From positions 37,612 to 101,611 of the forward strand of contig DATIWB010000077.1 in the NCBI GenBank assembly GCA_035519675.1: a stretch of DNA of 64,000 nt, in the 5' to 3' direction. Of the stretch, positions 16,737 to 24,756 are shown piece after piece (position 1 is the stretch's first letter; each line of letters opens with the position of its first letter). Below the pieces are notes generated by a model. It was not told the origin of the DNA, ran no database searches, and saw only the letters and a program-made list of their open reading frames with translations. The stretch is from RPRB01 sp035519675. GTDB lineage: Bacteria; Myxococcota; Myxococcia; Myxococcales; Myxococcaceae. The translations under genes and the position numbers were made by a program.

Positions 16737-17067
16737 CCTGGATCGCACCCTCGCCGCGCTGGCCGACCCGAACCGCCGGGCGATCGTCGAGCGTCTGCGG
16801 AGAAAGCCCCAGCGCCCGAGCGAGGTGGCCCAGGCGCTGTCGATGAGCCGCCCGGCGATGAGCCGGCACCTGCGCGTGCTCCGGAGGGCGGGCCTCATCG
16901 CGCAGGAGGCCCTGGAGGAGGATGCGCGAGCGAGGATGATCCAGCTGCGAACCGAGCCCCTGTCCCGGCTGCGGGCCTGGGTCGAGGACGTCGAGGCGAT
17001 GTGGGGCGATCAGCTGCAGGCCTTCAAGGCCCACGCCGAGCAGGCGCACCGGGGACGACGCCGATGA
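16726..17067 (+). CDS. ArsR/SmtB-family winged-helix regulator
   Basis: A 113-aa helix-turn-helix regulator. DRTLAALADPNRRAIVERLR leads into PSEVAQALSMSRPAMSRHLR as recognition helix, then VLRRAGLIAQEALEEDARAR. It has no Cys-rich metal site, which fits the non-metal subclass that controls VOC/AHSA1 operons. The GTG at 16726 is the start, giving an 11-bp overlap with the gene before it; the stop overlaps the next gene as ATGA. The C-terminal tail is basic. Confidence 0.9.
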   Translation: MAADLDRTLAALADPNRRAIVERLRRKPQRPSEVAQALSMSRPAMSRHLRVLRRAGLIAQEALEEDARARMIQLRTEPLSRLRAWVEDVEAMWGDQLQAFKAHAEQAHRGRRR

Positions 17068-17573
17068 CCCAGCCAGAGCCGCGGGCCGGCGACCAGGCGC
17101 GGGCCACGGTGCTGGTCGCCGTGCCGCCCGAGGTCGCCTACCGGGTGTTCACCCTGGAGATCGACCAGTGGTGGCGGCGGGGGCTGAAGTACCGGGTGGC
17201 CGGCGGGAACCGCGGCTTCATTCACCTCGAGCCACGGCTGGGGGGTCGGCTGTTCGAGTCGTTCGAGGCCGGGGGCACGACCCGCGTCTTCGAGACCGGG
17301 ACGGTGACAGTGTGGGAACCGCCGTCGCGCCTGGTGTTCGAATGGCGCGGCGTGAACTTCGTGCCGGGCGAGCGAACCGAGGTCGAGGTGCTGTTCACCC
17401 CGAGCCCGAGCGGAACGATGGTCACCGTCACCCACCGCGGCTGGGCCGGCCTCGGTCCGGACCATCCGGTCCGCCACGGACAGGACGTTCCGGCGTTCAT
17501 CCGGATGATGGGGCTCTGGTGGGGCGACCTGCTCACCTCGCTCCGGGAGTACGCGGGCCGTCGAGCTCCGTAG
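17064..17573 (+). CDS. SRPBCC/AHSA1-domain protein
   Basis: A 169-aa START-like (SRPBCC) protein of the AHSA1 family. RATVLVAVPPEVAYRVFTLE is the typical opening, FIHLEPRLGGRLFESFEAGG the glycine turn, and VTVWEPPSRLVFEWRG with VTHRGWAGLGPDHPV the later conserved strands. Such proteins have a hydrophobic cavity; ligands in these VOC-ArsR-AHSA1 operons are not known. The ATG at 17064 overlaps the ArsR stop, so the three genes form one translationally coupled operon. It ends 10 bp before the convergent tolC-like gene. Confidence 0.92.
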   Translation: MTQPEPRAGDQARATVLVAVPPEVAYRVFTLEIDQWWRRGLKYRVAGGNRGFIHLEPRLGGRLFESFEAGGTTRVFETGTVTVWEPPSRLVFEWRGVNFVPGERTEVEVLFTPSPSGTMVTVTHRGWAGLGPDHPVRHGQDVPAFIRMMGLWWGDLLTSLREYAGRRAP

Positions 17574-17583
17574 AGGTCCCGCG

Positions 17584-18942
17584 CTACGGGCTGCTGCTGT
17601 CGAGCCCTGCCGCCCGCTCGAGCCGGAGCACCGCCAGCTGGGCGTTGAGCCGCTCGTTGATGAGCTGCAGCGCGGCGTTGAGCACCGCGGTGATGGCGTC
17701 GGACTGCTCGAGGTAGGTGGCGACGCCGGCCTCGAAGTTGGTGCGGACCAGCGCGCCGTTCTCGCGGGCCAGCCGCAGCTGCTCCTCGGCCTTGGTCCGG
17801 TTGGCCTGCGCGGACTCGAGGTCGTTGAGCGCGCGGCGGACCTCGTCGCGGGCCCGGATCTGGGCTCCACGGGCCGCGGCCTCGGCCTCCCGCTTCTTCG
17901 CCGAGGCCTCCCGGAGGTTGGCCTCGCGGAGCCCGCCATCGAGCAGGGTCCAGCTCGCGCCGAAGGAGAAGAACCAGCTGTCGTGCCGGCCGGTGAAGCC
18001 GGTGGTGTTGCCGTAGGTGTACTGCCCGGTGAAGCCGATGGTCGGCAGGTAGCTGAGGACGTACGAGGTCTCGCCGGCGCGGGCCGCGTCCACGCTCCTC
18101 AGTGCTCCGAGCACGTCCGGCCGGCGTCCCGGGGCCTCCTCCTCGAGCAGCCCGAGGTTGGACGGAACGATGGGCTCGGGCGGTGTCTCCACCTCGAAGT
18201 CGGGGGCGCGGTCGAGCAGCGCCGCCAGGGCGCTCTTGGCGCTGGCGTAAGCGTAGCGGGCGCGGCGGAGGTCCTGCTCTGCCTGGGTCCGGTCGATCTG
18301 CGCGCGGAGGAGGGTGATCTTGTTCACCGTGCCGGCGTCGAAGCGGACCTGGGTGTCCCGCTCCCGCTGCTGCTCGGTGCGGAGCTGGGCCTCCCGGACG
18401 GCGATGGCCTCCTTCAGGCCCACCGCGCCGAGGTACTGCTGGGCGACGGAGAGGAGGATCTCCCGCCGCGAGTTCTCGGTGTTCAGCTCCGCGGCGCGCT
18501 CGGTCATGTAGGCCGCGTCGATCGAGGCCCACAGCGACGGGGCGATGATCGCCTGGGTCCCCTTGACCGTGGCACCCAGCGCGTCGCGCTGCTGGAAGAC
18601 GACGTCGACCGTGGGGGGCTCGGCGACCAGCTGCGAGCTCCCTCCGGTGCCGATGTCCCGCACCGGGTACTGCGACCCGTAGGGGAAGGCCAGCGTGGAG
18701 CCCACGTTGTTGCGCTGCCAGCTCGCCCCGGCGGTCACCTGGGGCAGGTAGCCGGACCACGCCTTGTGCGAGAGCTCGTGGGACTGGTCGAGCCGGGCCT
18801 GCAGCACCTTGAGGTCGGGGTTCCCCTCGAGCGCGCGACGGCGCGCCTCGGCGAGGGTGAGCACTGGACCGGTGGAGGAGGCGAGCAGCGGCGTCTGGTC
18901 GGCGGCCCCCTGGGCGAGGACGAGGAGCAGCAAGGCGGTCAT
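17584..18942 (-). CDS. TolC-family outer-membrane efflux protein
   Basis: A 452-aa outer-membrane channel of the TolC/OEP family. Residues 1-18 are a signal peptide (MTALLLLVLAQGAADQ), then two long alternating coiled-coil repeats: LTLAEARRRALEGNPDLKVL with LPQVTAGASWQRNNV, and ALNDLESAQANRTKAEEQLR with ALQLINERLNAQLAVLRLER. The start at 18942 is chosen because it begins a good signal peptide; an upstream ATG 27 bp earlier adds a charged extension. TolC proteins pair with a periplasmic adaptor and an inner-membrane pump; none is encoded next to it, so its partner must be elsewhere. It converges on the AHSA1 gene. Confidence 0.92.
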   Translation of the reverse strand: MTALLLLVLAQGAADQTPLLASSTGPVLTLAEARRRALEGNPDLKVLQARLDQSHELSHKAWSGYLPQVTAGASWQRNNVGSTLAFPYGSQYPVRDIGTGGSSQLVAEPPTVDVVFQQRDALGATVKGTQAIIAPSLWASIDAAYMTERAAELNTENSRREILLSVAQQYLGAVGLKEAIAVREAQLRTEQQRERDTQVRFDAGTVNKITLLRAQIDRTQAEQDLRRARYAYASAKSALAALLDRAPDFEVETPPEPIVPSNLGLLEEEAPGRRPDVLGALRSVDAARAGETSYVLSYLPTIGFTGQYTYGNTTGFTGRHDSWFFSFGASWTLLDGGLREANLREASAKKREAEAAARGAQIRARDEVRRALNDLESAQANRTKAEEQLRLARENGALVRTNFEAGVATYLEQSDAITAVLNAALQLINERLNAQLAVLRLERAAGLDSSSP

Positions 18943-19163
18943 GGGCGCGTGCTCTAACGGGGGATCCATGTTGTCACCAGAAACTTTGCGCTTCTACATC
19001 AAAGGTCGCCCCCCCTGCCCGCGGGACCTCAGGCAGGACGCGCGGTTGCGCGCCGGGCGATCAGAGGAACCGGCAGCCGACCGGATCAGATGGTCATGAA
19101 GCGCGAAGAGGTCGAGCCCGCCGTGCGTTCCGGACGGCGAAGGCGTGTGCTACGGGGCGGCCC

Positions 19164-19550
19164 ATGATCGATCACACGGGACTCCAGGTCAGCGATCCGA
19201 TGGCCAGCCGTCGCTTCTACGATGGGGCGCTGGCGCCGCTCGGCTACCGGGTGGTGATGGAAGTTCCGAAGGAGCACACCGGCGGGCTGGTGGTGCTCGG
19301 GTACGGGGTTCCCCCCAAGCCGGACTTCTGGGTGACAGAGGGGACCCCGGCGACGCCGCGAATCCACGTCGCGTTCCGCGCCGAGTCGCGCGCGGCCGTG
19401 GACGCCTTCTACCGGGCAGCGCTGGCGGCGGGTGGACGGGACAATGGGCCGCCCGGCACCCGTCCTCACTACCATCCGAACTACTACGGCGCGTTCGTGC
19501 TGGACCCGGACGGGTACAACATCGAGGCGGTCTGCCACACCCCGGCCTAA
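19164..19550 (+). CDS. VOC family protein (glyoxalase/bleomycin-resistance-like)
   Basis: A 128-aa vicinal-oxygen-chelate protein with the typical opening MIDHTGLQVSDPMASRRFYD, followed by APLGYRVVMEVPKE, VAFRAESRAAVDAFYRAALA and the C-terminal ending AFVLDPDGYNIEAVCH. The metal-ligand positions (His5 and the Glu of IEAVCH) are present. Members of this small subgroup are often annotated as glyoxalase-like but the substrate is unknown. It precedes the DUF1697 gene by 8 bp on the same strand, so co-transcription is likely. Confidence 0.92.
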   Translation: MIDHTGLQVSDPMASRRFYDGALAPLGYRVVMEVPKEHTGGLVVLGYGVPPKPDFWVTEGTPATPRIHVAFRAESRAAVDAFYRAALAAGGRDNGPPGTRPHYHPNYYGAFVLDPDGYNIEAVCHTPA

Positions 19551-19558
19551 GCCGATCG

Positions 19559-20071
19559 ATGCCGCGCTACGCAGCCTTCCTCCGGGGCGTGATGCCGATG
19601 AACGCGAAGATGCCCGAGCTGAAGCGCGCGTTCGAAGAGGCGGGCTTCGACGAGGTTCGCACGGTGCTCGGGAGCGGAAACGTGGTCTTCGGCGCCCGCG
19701 CGGCCTCCGACACGGCGCTGCAGCGCAAGGCCGAGCGGGCGATGGAGGAGCGACTGGGCCGGACGTTCCTGACCGTCATCCGCTCGATCGACGAGCTCCG
19801 GGAGCTGCTGGCGTCCGATCCCTTCGCCTCCTTCCGCCTCCCGCCGGAGTCGAAGCGAATCGTCACCTTCCTCCGGGCGAAGCCCGGGCGGATCCCCGCG
19901 CAGCTGCCGGAACAGGACGGGGCGCGGATCCTCCAGGTTCGCGGGCGCGAGGTCTTCACCACCTACGTCCGGAGCACCGCGGGCCCGGTGTTCATGAGCC
20001 TCATCGAGCGAACGTTCGGCGAGGAGCTGACCACCAGGACCTGGGACACGGTGGGAAAGGTCGCCCGATGA
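19559..20071 (+). CDS. DUF1697 domain protein
   Basis: A 170-aa DUF1697 protein starting at ATG 19559. MPRYAAFLRGVMPMNAKMPE and VRTVLGSGNVVFGARA match the family opening, and EVFTTYVRSTAGPVFMSLIE with WDTVGKVA its end. DUF1697 proteins have a duplicated ferredoxin-like fold without known activity. The stop overlaps the next start as ATGA. A decayed second copy is found at 38363-38508. Confidence 0.92.
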   Translation: MPRYAAFLRGVMPMNAKMPELKRAFEEAGFDEVRTVLGSGNVVFGARAASDTALQRKAERAMEERLGRTFLTVIRSIDELRELLASDPFASFRLPPESKRIVTFLRAKPGRIPAQLPEQDGARILQVRGREVFTTYVRSTAGPVFMSLIERTFGEELTTRTWDTVGKVAR

Positions 20072-20343
20072 CCGAGAGGATCCTCACCCGGCACCCGCAG
20101 GGAAAGAGCGGCAAGAACATTCCCCGGGAGAAGTACCATCCGGTGAAGGAGGCCATCGTCGCCGCGCTGGGTCAGGGCGAGCTGACCCACTCCGAGCTGA
20201 TGGCCAAGGTCGAGGCCAGCCTCCGGGGGCGCTTCGAGGGCAACACTCACTGGTACGGCGAGACCGTGAAGCTCGACCTCGAGGCCCGGCGGATCATCGA
20301 GCGGGTCGGCTCGAAGCCCGAGCGCTACCGCCGGATCCGGTGA
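20068..20343 (+). CDS. DUF6958-like small protein
   Basis: A 91-aa protein that opens MTERILTRHPQGKSGKNIPR and ends TVKLDLEARRIIERVGSKP. From memory this pattern (HPQGK near the N-terminus, W-Y-x-x-T-V-K-L-D-L-E-A-R near the C-terminus) is that of DUF6958 proteins, small winged-helix-like proteins of unknown function. It overlaps the DUF1697 stop by 4 bp, so the two are coupled. The basic C-terminus and helix-turn-helix-like spacing suggest possible nucleic acid binding; this is inference. Confidence 0.85.
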   Translation: MTERILTRHPQGKSGKNIPREKYHPVKEAIVAALGQGELTHSELMAKVEASLRGRFEGNTHWYGETVKLDLEARRIIERVGSKPERYRRIR

Positions 20344-20347
20344 TGCA

Positions 20348-21343
20348 TCACCCGACCTCCGCCCGGAGGCTCTCCGCGGGCACCGGGTGGGCAAATCCTC
20401 GCAGCGCCTCGGGGTAGGTCTCGAAGAGGTCCGGCGGGGCGGGGACGTCCTCGCCGGTGAGCATCGACTCGAGCATCAGCGCGTTGGCGGGCGCCTTGCC
20501 GAAGTTGTGGTTGTTGTTGACCAGGTAGACGTCGCGGACCTCGGGGAGGGCGGCGATGTGGCGCGCGGTGCGGGCGATGTCCTCGAGCTCCGGCCGCGGG
20601 TACAGGTAGTCGAACCGGGCGTCCTTCTGCGCCTCCTCGGCCCGGCGCTGCTCGGGGGTCCTCTGCTGGCGCTTCTCCACGTTCTCGGCGGTCTTCTTCG
20701 AGCCCCGACCGAAGAACCGCATCCAGGTCTGGTAGTTGCGCCCATGCATCCGGATGTAGCCGGTGGAGGTCGTGGCGTAGGGCCGGAGCCGGAGCGAGTC
20801 CTTCGGGAGGTGCGGCTGGTCGACGTTGATCCAGCCGATCCTCCGCTCACGCAGCTCGGCGAGGACCTCGGGCGCGTCCCAGCTGTCATGCCGGAACTCG
20901 ACGAAGACCGGGAGACCCTCGAAGGCAGCAGCGGCCTTCAGGAGCCAGCGGAGCGCGTCCTCGTCGATGGTCGCGTCGCGCTTGATGCGCTTGAAGCTGT
21001 AGGCGAACTGGAGCAGCGCGGCCCCGAGCCGGCCGGCGTCATGCAGCACGTCCAGGCCCTCCCGCGCCCGTGCCACGTCCTCCCGGGTCCAGCTCTTGCC
21101 GGGGGCGACGAACTGCTCGGGAATCTTCGCGGTGAAGACCACGCCCGGGCGGTGGGCGACGCGCTCCAGCCACCCCCGGGCCTCGGCGGCGGTGGCGGCG
21201 CGGTAATACGTCCGGTTGATCTCGAACAGCGGCAGGTAGAGCGAGAGGTACTCGAGCTTGTCGAACCCGCGCCCGGCGTGCTCCGGGTACACGGTGCCGC
21301 TCCAGTTCTTGTAGTCCCAGCCCGCCACGCCGGCCTTGAACAT
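20348..21343 (-). CDS. DUF72 domain protein (YecE-like)
   Basis: A 331-aa DUF72/YecE-like TIM-barrel protein. GVAGWDYKNWSGTVYPEHAG and YLSLYLPLFEINRTYYRAAT form the opening; VFTAKIPEQFVAPGK, GAALLQFAYSFKRIKRDATI and PVFVEFRHDSWD are the later strands, and VYLVNNNHNFGKAPANAL is the conserved region near the end. The family is widespread; no enzymatic activity is established. It converges on DUF6958 with a 4-bp gap and lies upstream of nothing obvious. Confidence 0.92.
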   Translation of the reverse strand: MFKAGVAGWDYKNWSGTVYPEHAGRGFDKLEYLSLYLPLFEINRTYYRAATAAEARGWLERVAHRPGVVFTAKIPEQFVAPGKSWTREDVARAREGLDVLHDAGRLGAALLQFAYSFKRIKRDATIDEDALRWLLKAAAAFEGLPVFVEFRHDSWDAPEVLAELRERRIGWINVDQPHLPKDSLRLRPYATTSTGYIRMHGRNYQTWMRFFGRGSKKTAENVEKRQQRTPEQRRAEEAQKDARFDYLYPRPELEDIARTARHIAALPEVRDVYLVNNNHNFGKAPANALMLESMLTGEDVPAPPDLFETYPEALRGFAHPVPAESLRAEVG

Positions 21344-21389
21344 GCCGGGGAGGATAGTGCCGTCCTGGCGGGCGGACGACCTGGCCTTC

Positions 21390-22169
21390 TCACTCGGCCA
21401 TGGCGCGCGTCCGTCCGGTCTCGCCTCCGCCGCCGAGCGCTTGGAGCTGATCCGCGATGGCCACCGACGCGCCGATGACGAGCACGCCCGGCAGCTGGGG
21501 ATGCTGGTCGGGGAGCGGGCAGCTGCCCAGCCTCGCCAGTGTGCCGCGCCAGGAGCGCGCCTCGGCGGTCCCCGCGGCGAGCAGAAGAGCGGCGGGCGTT
21601 CCCGGGTCCCAGCCGCGGCCGAGCAGCGCCTCGGCGAGCAGAGCGCGTGTCTGCAGTCCCATCAGCACCACCACCGTCGCCGCCCCGGGGGCGAGCGATC
21701 GCAGGACCGGCGCGAATGCCGCCTCGGCGTGACCGGAAACGACCAGGAACGCGGTGGACAGACCGCGGTGGGTGACCGGGATGCCCGACAGCCCCGGAGC
21801 GGCCACCGCGGCGGAGACTCCGGGCACCACCTCACAGGGGATTCCGGCCGCCGCCAGCGCCAGCGCCTCCTCCCCGCCGCGCCCGAAGACGAATGGGTCG
21901 CCGCTCTTGAGCCGCACCACCCGCTCGCCCCGGAGCGCCCGGCGGATCATCAGCCGCTCGATGGTGCGCTGGGAGATGGACGGCCGACCTGCCCGCTTGC
22001 CGACGAACGCCCAGCGCGCCCGCGGGGCGTGCCTCAGCGCGGACCGATCGACCAGCGCGTCGTAGAAGACGACGTCGGCGGCGCCCAGCCTTGCCACCGC
22101 CCGGAGGGTCAGCAGCTCCGGGTCCCCGGGGCCTGCCCCCACCAGCGAGACCAGCGCCGGGCCGCTCAT
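21390..22169 (-). CDS. cobA: Uroporphyrinogen-III C-methyltransferase
   Basis: A 259-aa SUMT that makes precorrin-2 from uroporphyrinogen III using two S-adenosylmethionine. The class III methyltransferase signatures are present: VSLVGAGPGDPELLTLRAV at the N-terminus, VRLKSGDPFVFGRGGEEALA, EVVPGVSAAVAAPGLSGIPV and VVLMGLQ. This is the last gene of the nitrite/siroheme operon. It starts at an ATG overlapping the previous stop (ATGA). Supplying precorrin-2 for siroheme fits the NirB siroheme need. Confidence 0.94.
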   Translation of the reverse strand: MSGPALVSLVGAGPGDPELLTLRAVARLGAADVVFYDALVDRSALRHAPRARWAFVGKRAGRPSISQRTIERLMIRRALRGERVVRLKSGDPFVFGRGGEEALALAAAGIPCEVVPGVSAAVAAPGLSGIPVTHRGLSTAFLVVSGHAEAAFAPVLRSLAPGAATVVVLMGLQTRALLAEALLGRGWDPGTPAALLLAAGTAEARSWRGTLARLGSCPLPDQHPQLPGVLVIGASVAIADQLQALGGGGETGRTRAMAE

Positions 22170-22732
22170 GCCGGCTCCCGCGCGCCGTAGACCTCGTCCA
22201 GTGCGCGCAGCAGCAGCGGCCGCCGTGCCTCCATGGGCACGCCCTCGGCGCGCCAGCGCGCCCGGAGCCGCTCGGCCGAGGTGACCCAGTCACCGAGGTC
22301 GTCGGGCAGGAGCCGCTCCAGCGCCTCACGGAGCAAACCGGCCAGCGCGGGCGCCCGGCCTCCGGTGGAGATGGCCACCGTGGCCGCTCCCCGCCGCACC
22401 ACGCCGCCGAGGTAGACACTGGCCGAATCGACGTCGTCGACTGCGTTGACGAAGATCCGCCGGGCCCGCGCCGCCCCCGACACCTGCCGGTTGACCTCCG
22501 CGGTGGACGCCGAGACCACGAACCAGTAGCCGTCCACGTCGCCCGGCTCGAAGCGGCGGCGGATGAGCCGCACCCCCGGCTGCCACAGGTCCGGCAGGAT
22601 GCTCGGAGCGATGACCGTGACGTCCGCCCCCGCGTCCAGCAGACCGCGGAGCTTGCTCGCCGCCACGCGCCCTCCGCCGACCAGGAGCACCTCGCGGCCG
22701 GACAGCTTCAGGAACGCGGGGTAGAGCGTCAC
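22166..22732 (-). CDS. Precorrin-2 dehydrogenase / sirohydrochlorin ferrochelatase-type (CysG N-terminal-like)
   Basis: A 188-aa protein matching the N-terminal half of CysG and Met8/SirC. LYPAFLKLSGREVLLVGGGR begins the NAD-binding fold, followed by ASKLRGLLDAGADVTVIAPS, NRQVSGAARARRIFVNAVDD and STGGRAPALAGLLREALERL. It oxidises precorrin-2 to sirohydrochlorin; whether it also inserts iron (as in Met8) cannot be judged from sequence alone. The start is a GTG at 22732 overlapping the hemD stop, and the stop overlaps cobA. Confidence 0.9.
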   Translation of the reverse strand: MTLYPAFLKLSGREVLLVGGGRVAASKLRGLLDAGADVTVIAPSILPDLWQPGVRLIRRRFEPGDVDGYWFVVSASTAEVNRQVSGAARARRIFVNAVDDVDSASVYLGGVVRRGAATVAISTGGRAPALAGLLREALERLLPDDLGDWVTSAERLRARWRAEGVPMEARRPLLLRALDEVYGAREPA

Positions 22733-23556
22733 GCGGCGCTCCGGTAGGCGAGCCTGCCCACGAGGGCGTCGAGCATCGCCCCCATCTTCGGAGGGTCGGG
22801 GACCACGTGGGGTGGCACCCCGAGCTCCTCGAGGACGCGGGCGCAGGTCGGCCCGATCGCGGCCACCACCACCCGCGAGCGCATCGCACGCACCAGCTCC
22901 TCGTTCCGTCCGCTCCAGGTGGCGACCTGCATCAGATGCCGGGCCTGGATCTGGGTGGTGAACGCGGTGGCGGCGAACTCTCCCTGGATCAGCGCCTCGG
23001 CTGCGTACGCAAGCGGGGTGGGGTCCTCCGGGAGCTCCCAGCCATAGACCAGCAGCTCGAGGAGCACCGCCCCGCGCTCAGTGAGCGCCTCCACCAGCGG
23101 CTCGTTCCGTTCCCCGTAGTGGACCAGCACCATCGTCAGGCCACGGAGATCCACCGTGGCCAGGATCTCCAGGAGGTCGTCCGTGGTGTAGGGCGAGCGG
23201 GCCCGGAGCGAGGAACCCACGCCCTCACGGTAAAGGGCGGCCACCGCCTTGGGGCCGCGGCAGACCGAGCCTCCGCGCTGGACGAGGTCCCTCAGCTCCG
23301 GGCCCCGTCCGAGCGCCCGGGCCTCGTCGAACAGCGCCTGGACCCCCACCCCGGTGGAGAAGACGAACGCCGCCGGTCCCTCCGCGCCGAGCAGGTCGAG
23401 CAGCGCGGCGACCTCCTCCCCGGCCGGGCGACGGCGCTCGACCACCGCCGGCACCCGGACCGGGACCCCTCCACTGCGCCGCACCAGCTCGGAGAGCTCC
23501 TCGCCGAGCCGGGACTCGAAATGGAGCACGCGCTCGCCCGACATTCTCTGTCTCAT
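22729..23556 (-). CDS. hemD: Uroporphyrinogen-III synthase
   Basis: A 275-aa HemD-like protein. The two alpha/beta lobes are recognisable: LHFESRLGEELSELVRRSGG and VPAVVERRRPAGEEVAALLD with AFVFSTGVGVQALFDEA, then AVLLELLVYGWELPEDPTPL and AFTTQIQARHLMQVATW with VVAAIGPTCARVLEELGV near the end. It closes the linear tetrapyrrole to uroporphyrinogen III, the substrate for CobA. The ATG at 23556 overlaps the stop of the nitrite transporter gene by ATGA. Its placement in the nirB operon supports a dedicated siroheme supply. Confidence 0.88.
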   Translation of the reverse strand: MRQRMSGERVLHFESRLGEELSELVRRSGGVPVRVPAVVERRRPAGEEVAALLDLLGAEGPAAFVFSTGVGVQALFDEARALGRGPELRDLVQRGGSVCRGPKAVAALYREGVGSSLRARSPYTTDDLLEILATVDLRGLTMVLVHYGERNEPLVEALTERGAVLLELLVYGWELPEDPTPLAYAAEALIQGEFAATAFTTQIQARHLMQVATWSGRNEELVRAMRSRVVVAAIGPTCARVLEELGVPPHVVPDPPKMGAMLDALVGRLAYRSAA

Positions 23557-24389
23557 CGCGCTGCCGCCACCTGTGCCGCCACCGGTTCCTCCACGGTGCG
23601 GACCGCGAGGAGCCGTCGCTGCCCCTGGGCCACGAACCAGTAGGGCAGCCCGATGAGGAGCGCTCCGCCGACGATGTTCCCGGCGGTGACCAGGGTGAGG
23701 TTCCGCGCGAAGCCGGCCCAGGAGACCAGCGCCGGATCGTGCGGAAGGAAGAGGCCGATGCCGAGGAGGGTCATGTTCGCCACGCTGTGCTCGAACCCCG
23801 CACCGATGAAGGCGAACAGGCACCAGAAGATGAGGACCAGCCGCGCGGTCTCGTCCTTGGTCCGGAGCCCCATCCACACCGCGAGGCACACCAGCGCGTT
23901 GCAGAGCACGCCGCGGAAGAACAGCTCGCCCGCCGGAGCGGCCATCTTGGCCGCCACCACGCCGAGCACGAAGTCCTTCGCCGGGGCCTTGCTCAGCACG
24001 CCCGAGGCTGCGGTGGCCAGGGCGAGGAGCAGCGAGCCGGCCAGGTTGCCGACGAAGCTCGCGAGCCAGACCCGGCCGAGCGCATCCCCTTTCACCGTCC
24101 GGGAGAGCAGGCCCACGGTCATGATCAGGTTGTTCCCGGTGAACAGCTCCGAGCCGGCGAAGATGACCAGGGTCAGGGCGATCCCGAACGAGGCGCCCAT
24201 CACCGCCCGGGTGGCTCCGGAGCCAGCGGCTGCCAGCGGGGCTCCGATGGCGAAGATGAGCACGATGCCCAGGCCGACGTAGGCGCCGGCCAGCGCGGAG
24301 AGGACGAGGTACTGCAGCGGCCCGTGGCGAAGCAGTCCGGCCTTGGCCCGTGCGGCGGCGGCCGCGGTGGCGATCGTCTCATGCTCCAT
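23553..24389 (-). CDS. Formate/nitrite transporter (FNT family)
   Basis: A 278-aa FNT-family inner-membrane channel with six membrane segments. GAYVGLGIVLIFAIGAPLAA and ELFTGNNLIMTVGLLSRTVK are the first family signature, and GLRTKDETARLVLIFWCLFA and AGNIVGGALLIGLPYWFV the later ones. In this operon it most likely moves nitrite (NirC-like), or formate. The start at 24389 overlaps the nirD end by 11 bp. Confidence 0.93.
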   Translation of the reverse strand: MEHETIATAAAAARAKAGLLRHGPLQYLVLSALAGAYVGLGIVLIFAIGAPLAAAGSGATRAVMGASFGIALTLVIFAGSELFTGNNLIMTVGLLSRTVKGDALGRVWLASFVGNLAGSLLLALATAASGVLSKAPAKDFVLGVVAAKMAAPAGELFFRGVLCNALVCLAVWMGLRTKDETARLVLIFWCLFAFIGAGFEHSVANMTLLGIGLFLPHDPALVSWAGFARNLTLVTAGNIVGGALLIGLPYWFVAQGQRRLLAVRTVEEPVAAQVAAAR

Positions 24390-24756
24390 CGTGTTCTCCT
24401 GGGCGCGGTTGGCGGTGCACGAGGACCCGCCCGCGCTCGACGCGGACCTCGTAGGTGGGGACGCAGACCTTGGGGTTGTCCAGGCACCGGCCGGTGCGCA
24501 GGTCGAAGGTCTGCTTGAAGATGGGAGAGGCGATCTTCGGGATGCCGCCCTTGTCGCCGACGATGCCCCGCGAGAGCACGAAGGCCTTGCTGAAGGGGTC
24601 GAAGTTGCCGATGGCGTAGAGCGCGTCCGGGGTGCGGACGATGGCCACCTGCCGGCCGCCGACCAGCGCGCAGACGCCGGTCCAGGGGACGATGGCCTCC
24701 AGGTCGCAGACCTCTTCCCACTGCGACGGCCCGAGCTCGAGCGCGACGGCGGTCAT
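24379..24756 (-). CDS. nirD: Assimilatory-type nitrite reductase small subunit NirD
   Basis: A 125-aa Rieske-fold NirD subunit. WEEVCDLEAIVPWTGVCALV is the family opening, followed by VAIVRTPDALYAIGNFDPFS, GGIPKIASPIFKQTFDLRTG and VCVPTYEVRVERGRVLVHRQ. As in typical NirD there is no Rieske Cys-x-His cluster binding pair. It partners NirB in NADH-dependent reduction of nitrite to ammonia. The ATG at 24756 overlaps the nirB stop (ATGA). Confidence 0.95.
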   Translation of the reverse strand: MTAVALELGPSQWEEVCDLEAIVPWTGVCALVGGRQVAIVRTPDALYAIGNFDPFSKAFVLSRGIVGDKGGIPKIASPIFKQTFDLRTGRCLDNPKVCVPTYEVRVERGRVLVHRQPRPGEHDGA

